Below, in pieces: positions 50,244 through 60,020 of a stretch of DNA of 64,000 nt (positions within the stretch are counted from its first letter, which is position 1; each line of letters opens with the position of its first letter). Source of the DNA: Alentia gelatinosa (Eukaryota; Annelida; Polychaeta; Phyllodocida; Polynoidae); NCBI GenBank assembly GCA_950022655.1, contig OX465584.1, positions 7,097,124 through 7,161,123 on the forward strand, read 5' to 3'. The notes below the pieces were generated by a model that made no database searches, had not been told where the DNA came from, and saw only the letters and a list, made by a program, of their open reading frames with translations. The translations under genes and the position numbers were made by a program.

Positions 50244-50289
50244 CCACGTAGATCCCCAGCTGACATCTGAGTGTGTTTTCCTTGTTCAG

Positions 50290-50452
50290 GGTAACAGCCC
50301 CCAGGCGCGCGCCCTCGCCGCCAACCTCTCTCAGAAGCTGAACGGGCTTCAGGCGCGCATCCAGGACGCGCTCGTCTCGCAGGTGGCAGACGACTTCGTG
50401 GACCTCATTTCCCCGCTCAAACAACTCTCAGACGCCGCCGCAGCTCCCCTAA
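50290..50452 (+). CDS. VCL: Vinculin exon 10: second repeat into D3/D4
   Basis: 163 nt, phase 0 in and phase 1 out. It begins [20 protein letters not shown] and ends LKQLSDAAAAPL plus one base. It aligns with human [20 protein letters not shown] ... PIKLLAVAATAPP. The acceptor is gttcag and the donor gtaagt. A copy of its first ~54 bp sits 449 bp upstream. Confidence 0.95.
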
Positions 50453-50831
50453 GTAAGTCTCTTACTCCATGTTCACTGTGGTCTAGAAGTATGTGTGTTG
50501 GTTTAAATCCAATGTGTATTAGATGTTTTAAGTAGGTATGTTATTGTGTGTATTAGAGAAGAAACCAACAGGTTTAAGTAGGTATGTTATTGTGTGTATT
50601 AAAGAAGAAACTAACAAATTTTGGTCAAGTGGCCGTTCTCCTTTGATGAAGATCTATATTCATGAACAAGGCGAAGCTGAGTGAATATTGCTTATCATTC
50701 AAGATATAGATATAATATATACACTACCTATGGCTGGAATATAAGTATACGTCATTTGAGCTGCTCTGTGATTGGTCACAGATATATACACACTATTACA
50801 ATGATTTTGATCTGAGTGGCCGTATTACATA

Positions 50832-50988
50832 TTATCCTACCCCTAATATAAAATCCCATAGGCTTAACATTATGCATTTGGGCTCCTGTATGCGACTCCT
50901 GGAGTTTTGGCTCCGGATATCACTACGCCAAACTCCAGTCGTCGCATACGGGAGCCCAGATTAAAACTCATCCGGTTTTACGATAGTG
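50832..50988. mobile_element. Foldback element, short copy
   Basis: TTATCCTACCCCTAATATAA at the left; arms GGGCTCCTGTATGCGAC and GTCGCATACGGGAGCCC pair around CTCCGGATATCACTACGCC. Lies in the intron after vinculin exon 10. Confidence 0.65.
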
Positions 50989-51307
50989 TCAACTACAAGG
51001 AGAATACAAAAACATAGATCAAAATCATGGTAATGTTGCATTTATTACTCCCCTTTCGACTAATTATTGGGGGAAAATCTAGTAAATAATATGAAATTCG
51101 ACGCAAACGCTGTGCATTGTTTATATAAAATAGTTCCTACAATGCCCGTCAGGTGGCCGAAAAAGCCGTATTCTCCTAGGAGATTCCGGAGGTCTGTATT
51201 CTACTCAGTAGCTATATTGAGGCTCCATAGGCTTAGTATGAAGACTCCGTATTGGGTGGGTAATAAATAAGTATACGTCATTTGAGTTGCTCTTCTATTG
51301 CTCATAG

Positions 51308-51459
51308 ATCTGCCAAACCGGGAGCCGCAGTTCGAGCAGAAGGCAGCGCGCTTTGAGGGGCACGCGAACCGCCTGGCGCAGACAGCGCGCATGGTGGCCA
51401 GCGCCGGAGGCACCACCAGCAAGAGGACCGTCGAGGCCATCAACGCTCTGGCGCACGAG
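51308..51459 (+). CDS. VCL: Vinculin exon 11
   Basis: 152 nt, phase 1 in and phase 0 out. It reads NLPNREPQFEQKAARFEGHA and ends TVEAINALAHE. It aligns with human [20 protein letters not shown] ... TVEGIQASVKTA. The acceptor is catag, a TAG acceptor after a weak pyrimidine tract, and the donor is gtcagt. The acceptor choice is supported by frame continuity with exon 10 (A + AT gives Asn). Confidence 0.93.
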
Positions 51460-51659
51460 GTCAGTGGGAGGGCCTTGGTTTTTTTAATCTCTAAAGGTTT
51501 TATTTTTAAGATCATGAAGACGTGGCTATGACACCTGGCTAACACAAGCCGAGGCTACCTTGAAAATGACAGGTTCCTGTCTGTTTTGAACCATGTTGCT
51601 ATAGTGTCTCAAAAAAAACCTTTTTATTTTTGCCTTCAAATGTACATTCGTTCTTCCAA

Positions 51660-51985
51660 ACAGTAATAAGAGAAAACGTGGTTACTGAGCCTGAAGGGGT
51701 GGCCGTTCGAGGTCTTTTCATGCCATAAATACGTCCCGATGCCGCAGGCGGAGGGACGTATTTATGGCATGAAAAGGCCGAGAATGGCATCCCTACAGGC
51801 TCAGTAACTACGGTTTCTTATTATTACATACCTAAATATTAAAATTTATATTTCTAATAAATGTACCAATTGACCTGATGGTCACAGTGCGCCCGAATAT
51901 TCACTACGGGCTCAGTGCGCCCGAACATTATTTATACTGCACCCCTAGCAGCGGGTAGTATTTCATAGACGTTCGGCCATAGGTA
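51660..51985. mobile_element. Foldback element, CTGAGCC family
   Basis: GAAAACGTGGTTACTGAGCC to GGCTCAGTAACTACGG. Inner arms TTTTCATGCCATAAATACGT and its exact complement flank CCCGATGCCGCAGGCGGAGG. Lies in the intron between vinculin exons 11 and 12. Confidence 0.65.
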
Positions 51986-52298
51986 TGTAATAATATTTGC
52001 TTTACAATGTGAACTTTCAGTTGTATTTATTTTTACACGATGCATATGAACATATATGGGTAGTTGGTACATGAATTTTGATTTATTACATTATAGGGGA
52101 CTGACATACGTTGTACACCAAGTTTAATTGACCTTTTATATAATATTGTCTACGTACAGAATTATTATTATGTCCTTGAATGCCAAGAAAATCAATTGCA
52201 CTGCAATTGAAGCAACTGCCCCATTATTGGGCCGAATATTTAATTAAAGAAGACACATGGGAATATAATATGTTGTATGTATATCGAATAGGATCCAA

Positions 52299-52482
52299 AT
52301 CTATGTGGTGTGGGGAGTAAAAGAACTCTCACCTCGGTAAATGTGTAGGGGTGAGATTTCTACCTGAAGTCATCACATAGATTCGATCACCACCCTAGTG
52401 GTGTAAAAGAACCTTGAGAAAGTCTGGAAAGGACCTATAATGGTTGACTGGACGTAAAATCAAACCAAACAAACAAACAAAG
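52299..52482 (+). mobile_element. 5'-truncated SINE with target-site duplication
   Basis: Body from TCTATGTGGTGTGG to the AAACAAACAAACAA tail. TAGGATCCAA flanks it at 52289-52298 and 52483-52492, a 10-bp target-site duplication showing a genuine retroposition event. It lies about 40 bp before the exon 12 acceptor. Confidence 0.85.
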
Positions 52483-52532
52483 TAGGATCCAATAAAGAAA
52501 TGATGATGAAAAAATACTGTGTTTCTCTGCAG

Positions 52533-52710
52533 ACGAACGACCTGACGCCGCAGGTGGTGAAGGCAGCGCGCATCGTGCTCAGCGCACCCAATAATGCAGC
52601 AGCCGCTGAGCACTTTGAGCTGCTCAAGTCTCAGTGGACGGAGAACATCGAAAAGCTGCGTGGCCTGGTAGATGAGGCCGTCGACACAGGCGCCTTCATC
52701 AGGGCCTGCG
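52533..52710 (+). CDS. VCL: Vinculin exon 12: D4
   Basis: 178 nt, phase 0 in and phase 1 out. It reads [20 protein letters not shown], then [20 protein letters not shown], ending [10 protein letters not shown]. It aligns with human [20 protein letters not shown] and [20 protein letters not shown]. The acceptor is ctgcag and the donor gtaagt. A SINE with a target-site duplication ends about 40 bp before the acceptor, and a 28-bp minisatellite starts about 30 bp after the donor. Confidence 0.96.
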
Positions 52711-52739
52711 GTAAGTACTGCCCACTGACTGTCTCCTTC

Positions 52740-53433
52740 TAGTAATTATTGCCCACCTGGTAGTAATCATTGGGTACCTCCTGCTGCCCACTAGTGGTAA
52801 TTATAGGGTGCCGCCCACCTAGTGGTAATATATAGGGTGCTGCCCACCTGGTAGTAATTATCAGGTACCACCCACCTGGTAGTAATTATCGAGTGCCGCC
52901 CACCTGTTAGTAATTATCAGGTACCACCCACCTGTTAGTAATTATCGGGTACCACCCTCCTGTTAATAATTATTGGGTGCCGCCCACCTGTTAGTAATTA
53001 TCGGGTGCCGCCCTCCTGGTAGTAATTATCGAGTGCCGCCCACCTGTTAGTAATTATCGGGTACCACCCACCTGTTAGTAATTATCGGGTACCACCCACC
53101 TGGTAGTAATTATCGGGTATCACCCACCTGTTAGTAATTATCGGGTACCACCCACCTGGTAGTAATTATCGGGTATCACCCACCTGGTAGTAATTATCGG
53201 GTATCACCCACCTGTTAGTAATTATCGGGTGCCGCCCTCCTGGTAGTAATTATCGAGTGCCGCCCACCTGTTAGTAATTATCGGGTACCACCCACCTGTT
53301 AGTAATTATCGGGTGTCACCCTCCTGTTAGTAATTATCGGGTACCACCCACCTGGTAGTAATTATCGGGTATCACCCACCTGGTAGTAATTATCGGGTGC
53401 CGCCCTCCTGGTAGTAATTATCGGGTGCCGCCT
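52740..53433. repeat. 28-bp minisatellite after exon 12 donor
   Basis: About 24 units of CACCTGGTAGTAATTATCGG + GTACCACC, beginning about 30 bp past the donor. Confidence 0.95.
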
Positions 53434-53444
53434 ACCGCCCGCCT

Positions 53445-53645
53445 TAAGCGGTTGTCCCCTTAAGTGGGGTTAAGATAAATTGTTAATAGAAGGAAAAGTT
53501 TCTATCCTAGCAAATTGTCCCCTTAAGCAGGGTGCCCCCTTAAGCAGGGTGCCCCCCTTAAGCAGGGTGCCCCCTAAGCAGGGTGCCCCCTTAAGCAGGG
53601 TGCCCCCTTAAGCAGGGTGGCCCCTTAAGCAGGGTTTTACTGTAG
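53445..53645. mobile_element. Tigger-like MITE end with CTTAAGCAGGGTG array
   Basis: CCTTAAGCGGTTGTCCCC, spacer, then about seven CCCCTTAAGCAGGGTGC units ending AGCAGGGTTTTACTGTA. It directly follows the 28-bp minisatellite in the intron after exon 12. Confidence 0.6.
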
Positions 53646-54320
53646 TAATACATCGTACTCCTGTTATCTGAGACTCTTGTTAAAGACTACATCCCAACCT
53701 TGGAGTTCATTTGGTTTTTACGAGCATCTATTACTGAGTAAACATTCACAACCCGGACAACATATATAAAAACAAACGCGGTGGTTACCACGAGGGAAGC
53801 GGGGTCATGTTGTTCTGAGGTCGGGGATAAGGTTAAAACAGTACATATTGGCACGTGCTAGAGTGTGATGTTCGCAGAGATCATAATACTAACCGTTATA
53901 TGTCACTACAATGTAGGGAAATTACAAATATCAATACCGGTGAATGGATATTATCAAGAGACGTCACGAGTTTGAGTCTGAGTTTATTTATGTCACATTT
54001 TGTTGGCTCCGTAATTTCACGAGTCAAAGACGAGTGAGATTACGGATGAGTGAGAATAAACCGTAAATTACGATAGAGTGTTTTGCTTGTACAATCAGGG
54101 TAGGTTGTTCTTTATTTACTTTATACTCGAAATTGATAAAAATGATTAATTAAATTTGCCCTAGCAACTGATATTTTAGTCAATACATACGGAACAGTGT
54201 TCTTTATTTTCCCGTACGGAACACTGATCCGTATGGTATTTTTATGTTATATGGCAAAACGGTGGGTATTTACAGTATATACGGCATGGGTATATAGTAA
54301 AAGGTGCGTGTTTACAGTAT
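53646..54320. other. Intron 12, quiet part
   Basis: Holds half-hairpins (GACGTCACGAGTTTGAGTCT at 53958; CCGTACGGAACACTG near 54210) related to 16952-17235 and 2780-2840. Nothing coding. Confidence 0.5.
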
Positions 54321-54613
54321 TTATCCCACCCCTAATATAAAATCCCATAGGCTTAACATTGAGTTGCTGACTGGCATACATAGTTTTATATGCCACTAGT
54401 GGCATACAGAATTGTTATCACGTAATATTCCAAAATCGAGGAGACGGGGTAGGATAAAATCAAAACTGGATGAGTTTTAATCTTGACCACCGCATGCCGC
54501 TCCTTGAGTTTTGGCTCCGGACGTCACTCGGCTTCGCCTCATGAAGTCACTATGCCAAACTCCAGTCGTGGAATACGGTGGCCAAGATTAAAAGTCATCC
54601 AGTTTTACGATAA
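54321..54613. mobile_element. Foldback element, TTATCCTACCCC family
   Basis: Inverted in organisation relative to 18394-18657, with ATGCCACTAGTGGCATACAG and a turn TCACTCGGCTTCGCCTCATG (54526-54545). Confidence 0.7.
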
Positions 54614-54616
54614 TAT

Positions 54617-54855
54617 GGCATGGGTATATAGTAAACGGTGCATATTTACAGTATATACGGCATGGGTATATAGTAAACGGTGCATATCTAAAGTATATAC
54701 TGCATGTGTATATAATAAACGGTGCATATTTACAGTTTATAAGGCACGGATATATAGTAAACGGTGCGTATTTACAGTATATACAACATGGGTATATAGT
54801 AAACGGTGAGTATTTACAGTATATACGGCACGGGTATATAGTAAACAGTACCAAC
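54617..54855. repeat. 42-bp tandem repeat
   Basis: Six units of GGCATGGGTATATAGTAAAC + GGTGCATATTTACAGTATATAC. Confidence 0.9.
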
Positions 54856-54887
54856 ATTAGAGGGAAACTATGTTCCGATGAGCAAAA

Positions 54888-55008
54888 GTTCAAAGTTACG
54901 AGGTAAGGCTTGGAAAAATTACTGCCCAAGGCGTCAGCCGCGGGCAGTAATTTTTCCAAGCCTTACCGAGTAACTTTGCCTTTGGCTTACTGGTACTTGG
55001 TTTCCTTA
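54888..55008. repeat. Near-perfect hairpin
   Basis: GGCTTGGAAAAATTACTGCC pairs exactly with GGCAGTAATTTTTCCAAGCC around CAAGGCGTCAGCCGCG (54930-54945). The outer arms (AAAGTTACGAGGTAAG and its partner) pair imperfectly. Confidence 0.8.
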
Positions 55009-55328
55009 TTCCTATATACCTTTAAATATTGATAAAAATGCTTAATTCTTTACCTGAAACACTTTCGAAGAAAATGGCCACCCTTATCGAGTAACCACAA
55101 CGGCTATTGTTTCGTCCCGCTGCTGTATTGTATCACGTGATCAGAGCGGGACGAAAACGTCAGAGCGGGACGAAAACATGAGAGCGGGACGAAAACGTCA
55201 ACCTCGACACATAACTTATTTTTAATGCACTCCCCAGCAGCGGTATGTAACTCTAGTTAGTTCAATAATGGGTATATAGGAATGAGTGCTACAAGTTTCT
55301 ACAAGTTGTGGGTGTTGTTTGCTCACAG

Positions 55329-55526
55329 AGGACGGGATCCTGCGCGACACGGACCGCACGGAGCAGGCCATACGTCACGGGGACGTGGCCGGCGTCGTCA
55401 ACAACACGTCGAGTATCGCGCGTCGTGCCAACAGAGTCCTCCAGGTGGCGCAGCAGGAGGCCGACAACAGCGAGGACCCCAAGTTCGTGGACCACGTGCA
55501 GGCGGCCATCCGCGACCTCCGCAACA
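55329..55526 (+). CDS. VCL: Vinculin exon 13: D4
   Basis: 198 nt, phase 1 in and phase 1 out. It reads EDGILRDTDRTEQAIRHGDV, then [20 protein letters not shown] and NSEDPKFVDHVQAAIRDLRN. The [20 protein letters not shown] / NSEDPKF block of human vinculin is strongly conserved. The acceptor is cacag and the donor gtgagt. Confidence 0.96.
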
Positions 55527-55538
55527 GTGAGTCGACTC

Positions 55539-56580
55539 TATAGGCCAGGGCGCCGTGACTTAACTCTACTCCCTCCTTCACTCCCCCTGGGTGTTTTTTT
55601 TATCAAGAAAATAGAATCATTCAGTCGTATGTGGTCGTTTTTATACAGGGATGCAAGTTTGCCGACAATTGACGGAAATCAGAAATTTCTGCATCTTGAA
55701 ATATGATCATTAACAATGTATGAAAATCATAAAATGAAACTAAATTCCAAGAAATTCTGGCAGCAGGCTTTCACCGACGGCGTATAAACCTCTAGTCAGT
55801 ACTTTGGCGGCAGTTAAACGCGCCAAGGGCCGTTGACACTGCCGTCAGAGTTCCCTCAAGTGCCGAAATGTTGTTTGACGGCACGGGGCGGGGGGTGTTC
55901 CCCCCCCCCCCGAATACGCCCCATTTTTTTTTTTTTTTTTTTTTTTCTCCGTTTCCGACTTTTTCATCAGTCCCGACTTTCATCCCTGTTTATATGATAA
56001 TGAAGTCTTACAACGAATGCATCAATGTATGTAAATATAAATCTATTAAATGTTTTTTTATGACCTCATGTAAGCGGACACTTTGCGTAAACAGTGACAA
56101 CATGAGAACTCTATAAGCCAGAGCGCCGTTTTTTTTAACTCTACTCCCTCCTTCACTCCCCCTGGGTTTTTTTTATCAAGAAAATACAATCATTCACATA
56201 CAACTAGAGATACACTGCCCATGCTCGTATGTGGGCGTTTTTATATGAAGTCTCACAACGAATGCATCAATGTATGTAAATATAAATCTATTAAATGTTT
56301 ATTCTGACCTCGTGTAAGCGGACACCTGGCGTAAACAGTGACAACATGAGAACTCTATAAGCCAGAGCGCCGTTTTTTAACTCTACTCCCTCCGTCACTC
56401 CCCCTGGGTTTTTTTTTCATCAAGAAAATACAATCATTCACATACAACTAGAGATACACTGTCCATGCTCGTATGTGGGCGTTTTTGTTTGAAGTCTCCC
56501 AACGGATGCATCAATGTATATAAGTATAAAATCTATTAGATGTTTATTCTGACCACAGGTAAGCGGACACTTGGCGTAAA
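55539..56580. repeat. Three copies of a ~244-bp segment after exon 13
   Basis: CTCTATAAGCCAGAGCGCCG at about 56110 and 56353; the first copy (55539) is split by the hAT-like insert at 55646-55988. Confidence 0.85.
55646..55988. mobile_element. hAT-like nonautonomous element
   Basis: Inverted ends CAGGGATGCAAG and CTTTCATCCCTG are of hAT type. TTTATA flanks both sides. Holds a C-run and a 22-base T-run. It interrupts the first of three repeated segments (see 55539-56580). Confidence 0.65.
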
Positions 56581-56842
56581 TATATTAAACCTAAGATTAT
56601 GGGTTTTATTGTCACATATATATTGAATTTATTTAGATAATTCATCTGTTTCAATTAACTATTAAAAGTTAGGCAGAATGTTTAACTCCTAGAATATGAG
56701 TGAGGATTCTATGATCATTGCTTATACTTTTTTAATGTTATTCCTATGGCTACCTGGTACCAGGGTTGTGATCATTTCTGATTCCTCATAACTACTCTTT
56801 TGATAAAACTATTTGAGTGATCTCTATGGCTTCCTTTACCAG

Positions 56843-56934
56843 CGATCACACCGATGGTGCAGGCCGCGAAAGGCGTGGCCCAGAACCCAGGCAACCAGAT
56901 GGCTGCGGGCAAGTGGCGAGGCGCTAACCAGCAG
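56843..56934 (+). CDS. VCL: Vinculin exon 14: end of D4
   Basis: 92 nt, phase 1 in and phase 0 out. It reads TITPMVQAAKGVAQNPGNQM and ends KWRGANQQ. It aligns with human [20 protein letters not shown]. The acceptor is accag and the donor gtgagt. The match weakens toward the 3' end, as in other vinculins, but frame and phases fit exons 13 and 15. Confidence 0.9.
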
Positions 56935-57574
56935 GTGAGTTCCAGTGTTTACATTCGTATCGTGACCCATTATATTGGTTTCTACGTTAAGAAATCAGTC
57001 ATCTAAATTGTCCATATCTTGGCAGTACGAGGCAAAGCCTGACTGTTCACCACAAACGCTACTGTGTGAATGTCGTTTTCAAGTGAACGCGATGACGCTG
57101 TCATTGTCGAAGGTTCGCCTCGCGACATGACGTCACAATGTCAACATAGCGATGTAGTGGGGTTAGTTGCTAAGCTGCTGGTCGGGATGTCAACAGATTG
57201 GGGCAACTTTGATCTAACCGTAGTGGTTACGGATAGAACACGGTTTCAACAAGTGTTTCTTCAGGCGTTTTGCTGTGGGTGCCGAAGCACACGGTCCTGT
57301 CCAAGTGTGACAGGGGTTCTGTTGTAGTGTCTAAATTGTCCATATCTATCAGTACCAAAAAGACTGCGTTAAGACAGTCACCATTTTGTAGCAGCTCCTC
57401 CCTGTCTTGATGTTGACCGTTCGGCAGCCATGTAGTGAATTTCATGTTTACGCTCATGATTGCTTGCTCTAGTTCTTGGTCTGGCAATATGGGGCAGGTT
57501 GCACTGACATGACACCAGAGTTGTGAGTGACATGAGCGGTCCTCCTCGCATGTGTGACAGACCAGAGCGAGACA

Positions 57575-57705
57575 GGTCAATCCTCATTGGCTTTGGTTCA
57601 ACAGCCAATCACAGCACAGAGCTTTCAAGCTCACCCTGTAGCAAGATGCCGCCTGCTGCCTGTATATAAGGTGGTGAACCTGTCATTTAAAGCAATTCAG
57701 TTCTT
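57575..57705 (+). promoter_or_regulatory. Possible promoter inside vinculin intron 14
   Basis: CATTGGC (57582) and GCCAATCAC (57603) form an inverted CCAAT pair. TATATAAG is at 57663-57670 and an Inr-like TCAGTT at 57697-57702. The spacing from TATA to the Inr A is about 36 bp, slightly long. No downstream reading frame was recognised, so this could be a chance cluster, an element promoter, or an internal vinculin start. Confidence 0.3.
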
Positions 57706-57809
57706 GACTCACAGTAATATGTAGTACATCTGTGTTTGAGTTCTTTCTCCCATACTCTTAAGGTCTAGACCTAGCTAAATTCATTATGATGAGGTTACCT
57801 TCTTGATAT

Positions 57810-58545
57810 GACAGGTTACCACTGAGTGAGTCATTCGTTATGACGAGAAGGTTACCGTATTGTTACCACAGGTTAACACTGAGTGGGTCATTCGTTATGA
57901 CGAGAAGGTTACCGTATTGTTACCACAGGTTACCACTGAGTGAGTCATTCATTATGATGAGAAGGTTACCGTATTGTTACCACAGGTTACAACTGAGTGA
58001 GTCATTCGTTTTATTACCCACCTAATACAAAGTGTCCATAGAAAACACATAGGGAGTTTGTATTGACATACCCGGAGCATACAGATATGTTGTATGATCC
58101 AGGTGATGCATACTGAAAAATAGTGTGTATGGAAAAATAGTTCAAAACTAAAATGAACTGGTATCGACATGCCACTTGCCCCAAAAAGGTGGATAATAAA
58201 TACAATATAGACTGGTTTCAGATAAAAGCGGTTGTATGCTCCTCGGAGTTGACTCTGCGCAATATCCTCGCATGAGCCTGGATATTACTACGCATCAACT
58301 CCTCGGAGCATACGGCCGCTTGTATCTGAAACCAGTCAATATTGTGTATATGATGAGAAGGTTACCGTATTGTTACCACAGAGTGAGTCATTAGTTGTGA
58401 CGAGAAGGTTACCGTATTGTTACCACAGGTTGCCACTGAGTGAGTCATTCGTTATGACGAGAAGGTTACCGTATTGTTACCACAGGTTGCCACTGAGTGA
58501 GTCATTCGTTATGATGAGAAGGTTACCGTATTGTTATCACTGTAA
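57810..58545. repeat. 57-bp minisatellite before exon 15, interrupted
   Basis: Units of AGGTTACCACTGAGTGAGTC + ATTCGTTATGACGAGAAGGT + TACCGTATTGTTACCAC at 57810-58012 and 58350-58545, split by the element at 58013-58350. Confidence 0.9.
58013..58350. mobile_element. Inverted-repeat element inserted in a 57-bp array
   Basis: TTATTACCCACCTAATACAA, then CATACCCGGAGCATACAGAT, ending with a hairpin whose arms GACTGGTTTCAGATAAAAGC and CTTGTATCTGAAACCAGTC enclose CTCCTCGGAGTTGACTCTGC. The 57-bp array continues on both sides, so this is a later insertion. Related sequence: 44790-44945, 35897-35990 and 43397-43440. Confidence 0.7.
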
Positions 58546-58651
58546 TCCTTTGATGGCTTATATCAGTGACCAGTTTTCTGTGATGGAGGATTGATTTGAC
58601 GTCTCTGGTCTCATGAAGCAGGCAGTTGAGAAGGTGATCTTGTTGTTTCAG

Positions 58652-58745
58652 CTGATAGACGCAGTGGGTGGAGTCAGGGCAGCTATCGGACATGACGACG
58701 AGATGTTCCCACCGGTGCCCGACATGAACCAGCTCCACATATCAG
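58652..58745 (+). CDS. VCL: Vinculin exon 15: last D4 helix and start of proline linker
   Basis: 94 nt, phase 0 in and phase 1 out. It reads LIDAVGGVRAAIGHDDEM, then FPPVPDMNQLHIS. The end aligns with human EPDFPPPPPDLEQLRLTD, the site bound by EVH1 domains of Ena/VASP; here the FPPPP core is FPPVP. The Tyr in the human DSGYRIL segment is not present. The acceptor is tttcag and the donor gtacgt. An alternative acceptor 33 bp upstream (gaagcag) is possible but gives poorer similarity. Confidence 0.88.
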
Positions 58746-59721
58746 GTACGTTTAGACTGTGAAAACAAAAAATCCATAGTTATCGTGACTTATCGTGAAA
58801 ACAAAAGAACCACGACGAAAAAGGAAAGGGGCCATCCATAAAGTACGTACGCACTGAGGGGGTGGGTAAAAAAATTTGGAAATTTTGCGTATGCTCCTTC
58901 TTTGTTCTATTGCGTACAAGATTCGGAGAGGGGGTGGGGGGTCCAAAATTAGACCGTACATCAGGTACATTTAGACACTACATCAGCTATGTTTAGACTG
59001 CGCATCAGGTACGTTTATACCATGTGCCAGTTACGGTTAGACCGTATGTCAGGGTACGTTTAGACCGTAGAACCGTAGAACTGTAGAACCGGTATCCGTT
59101 ACCTGTATTCCACATATGACTTTTACGACTGCGAGTTAAACACATTCCAGGTGTGTTTGGTACACTTATGATGTACGTGTAGAAACATATCAGATATGTT
59201 TAATTATCAACGCCTTTTGTTAATGTACCATTTCATTCCCTCTGGATATCTTTTTTTTCTTGTTATAATGGATTTTTTTTTGGTTATATTTAGTGATATT
59301 TACAACAGACTCGGAATGATGTCTGGACTGAATGCACAGGTCCTTGGGTAATATCATAGCCATTGACCCAGATTACTGGATTATATTGCTGGATTACATT
59401 CCTTATCCAGCTCACTGAATACCAATACCAATATATAAACACAATTTTTATCTTTTTTTGCCATAGGGGTGTTTTCGCCACGTCTTGTTTAAAACCAATT
59501 ATTAATGAACACAATTTATCTCTTTACAGGTGCAGAATATAAATGTCTTTTACATATGCTTTGCCTAAATTCTACCGATGAACATGCATTATTTCCCTCA
59601 TGTGTTATGTATGTTATATATGTGCTATGATTTCTTTTGATTTTTCAGATGTTACTAAATACGGCTGGTATTCTATTTCTAGGATTTCAGTTATCACTGA
59701 CTAACGTGATATAGCAAGAAC

Positions 59722-60020
59722 TTATCTCACCCCTGGTATTTTTGCCCCCTAAGCTTAACATTGGGAACTCGTTTTCCATGCCTCTATGAGTATTGCAGTC
59801 CGTTCCCCATGGTCTATATCCTGTGTGTCGTCCATTCTTTTAGTGTGCACAGGGGTGAGATAAATACAGAAAGCAACTGGTTTTGGTTAAAGTCGTCATT
59901 CTCTAACTCATTTGAACGCTATGTGATATTCACTCGATTTCGCCTTGTTCACAACGCTCCGCATCAAACTCGTGGAGGATGACGACTTTGACCAAAACTT
60001 GTTGGTTTCTTCTATGCATG
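59722..60020. mobile_element. Foldback element, TTATCTCACCCC family
   Basis: TTATCTCACCCCTGGTATTT to AGGGGTGAGATAAATACAG, then inverted arms TGGTTTTGGTTAAAGTCGTC and GACGACTTTGACCAAAAC. It lies in the intron just before vinculin exon 16. The arm end CGACTTTGACCAAAA recurs at 60114-60129. Confidence 0.65.

Noticed and set aside
57070..57608. Overlapping frames on both strands in intron 14
   Set aside because: No family recognised and openness on both strands; kept only as the site of a possible promoter.
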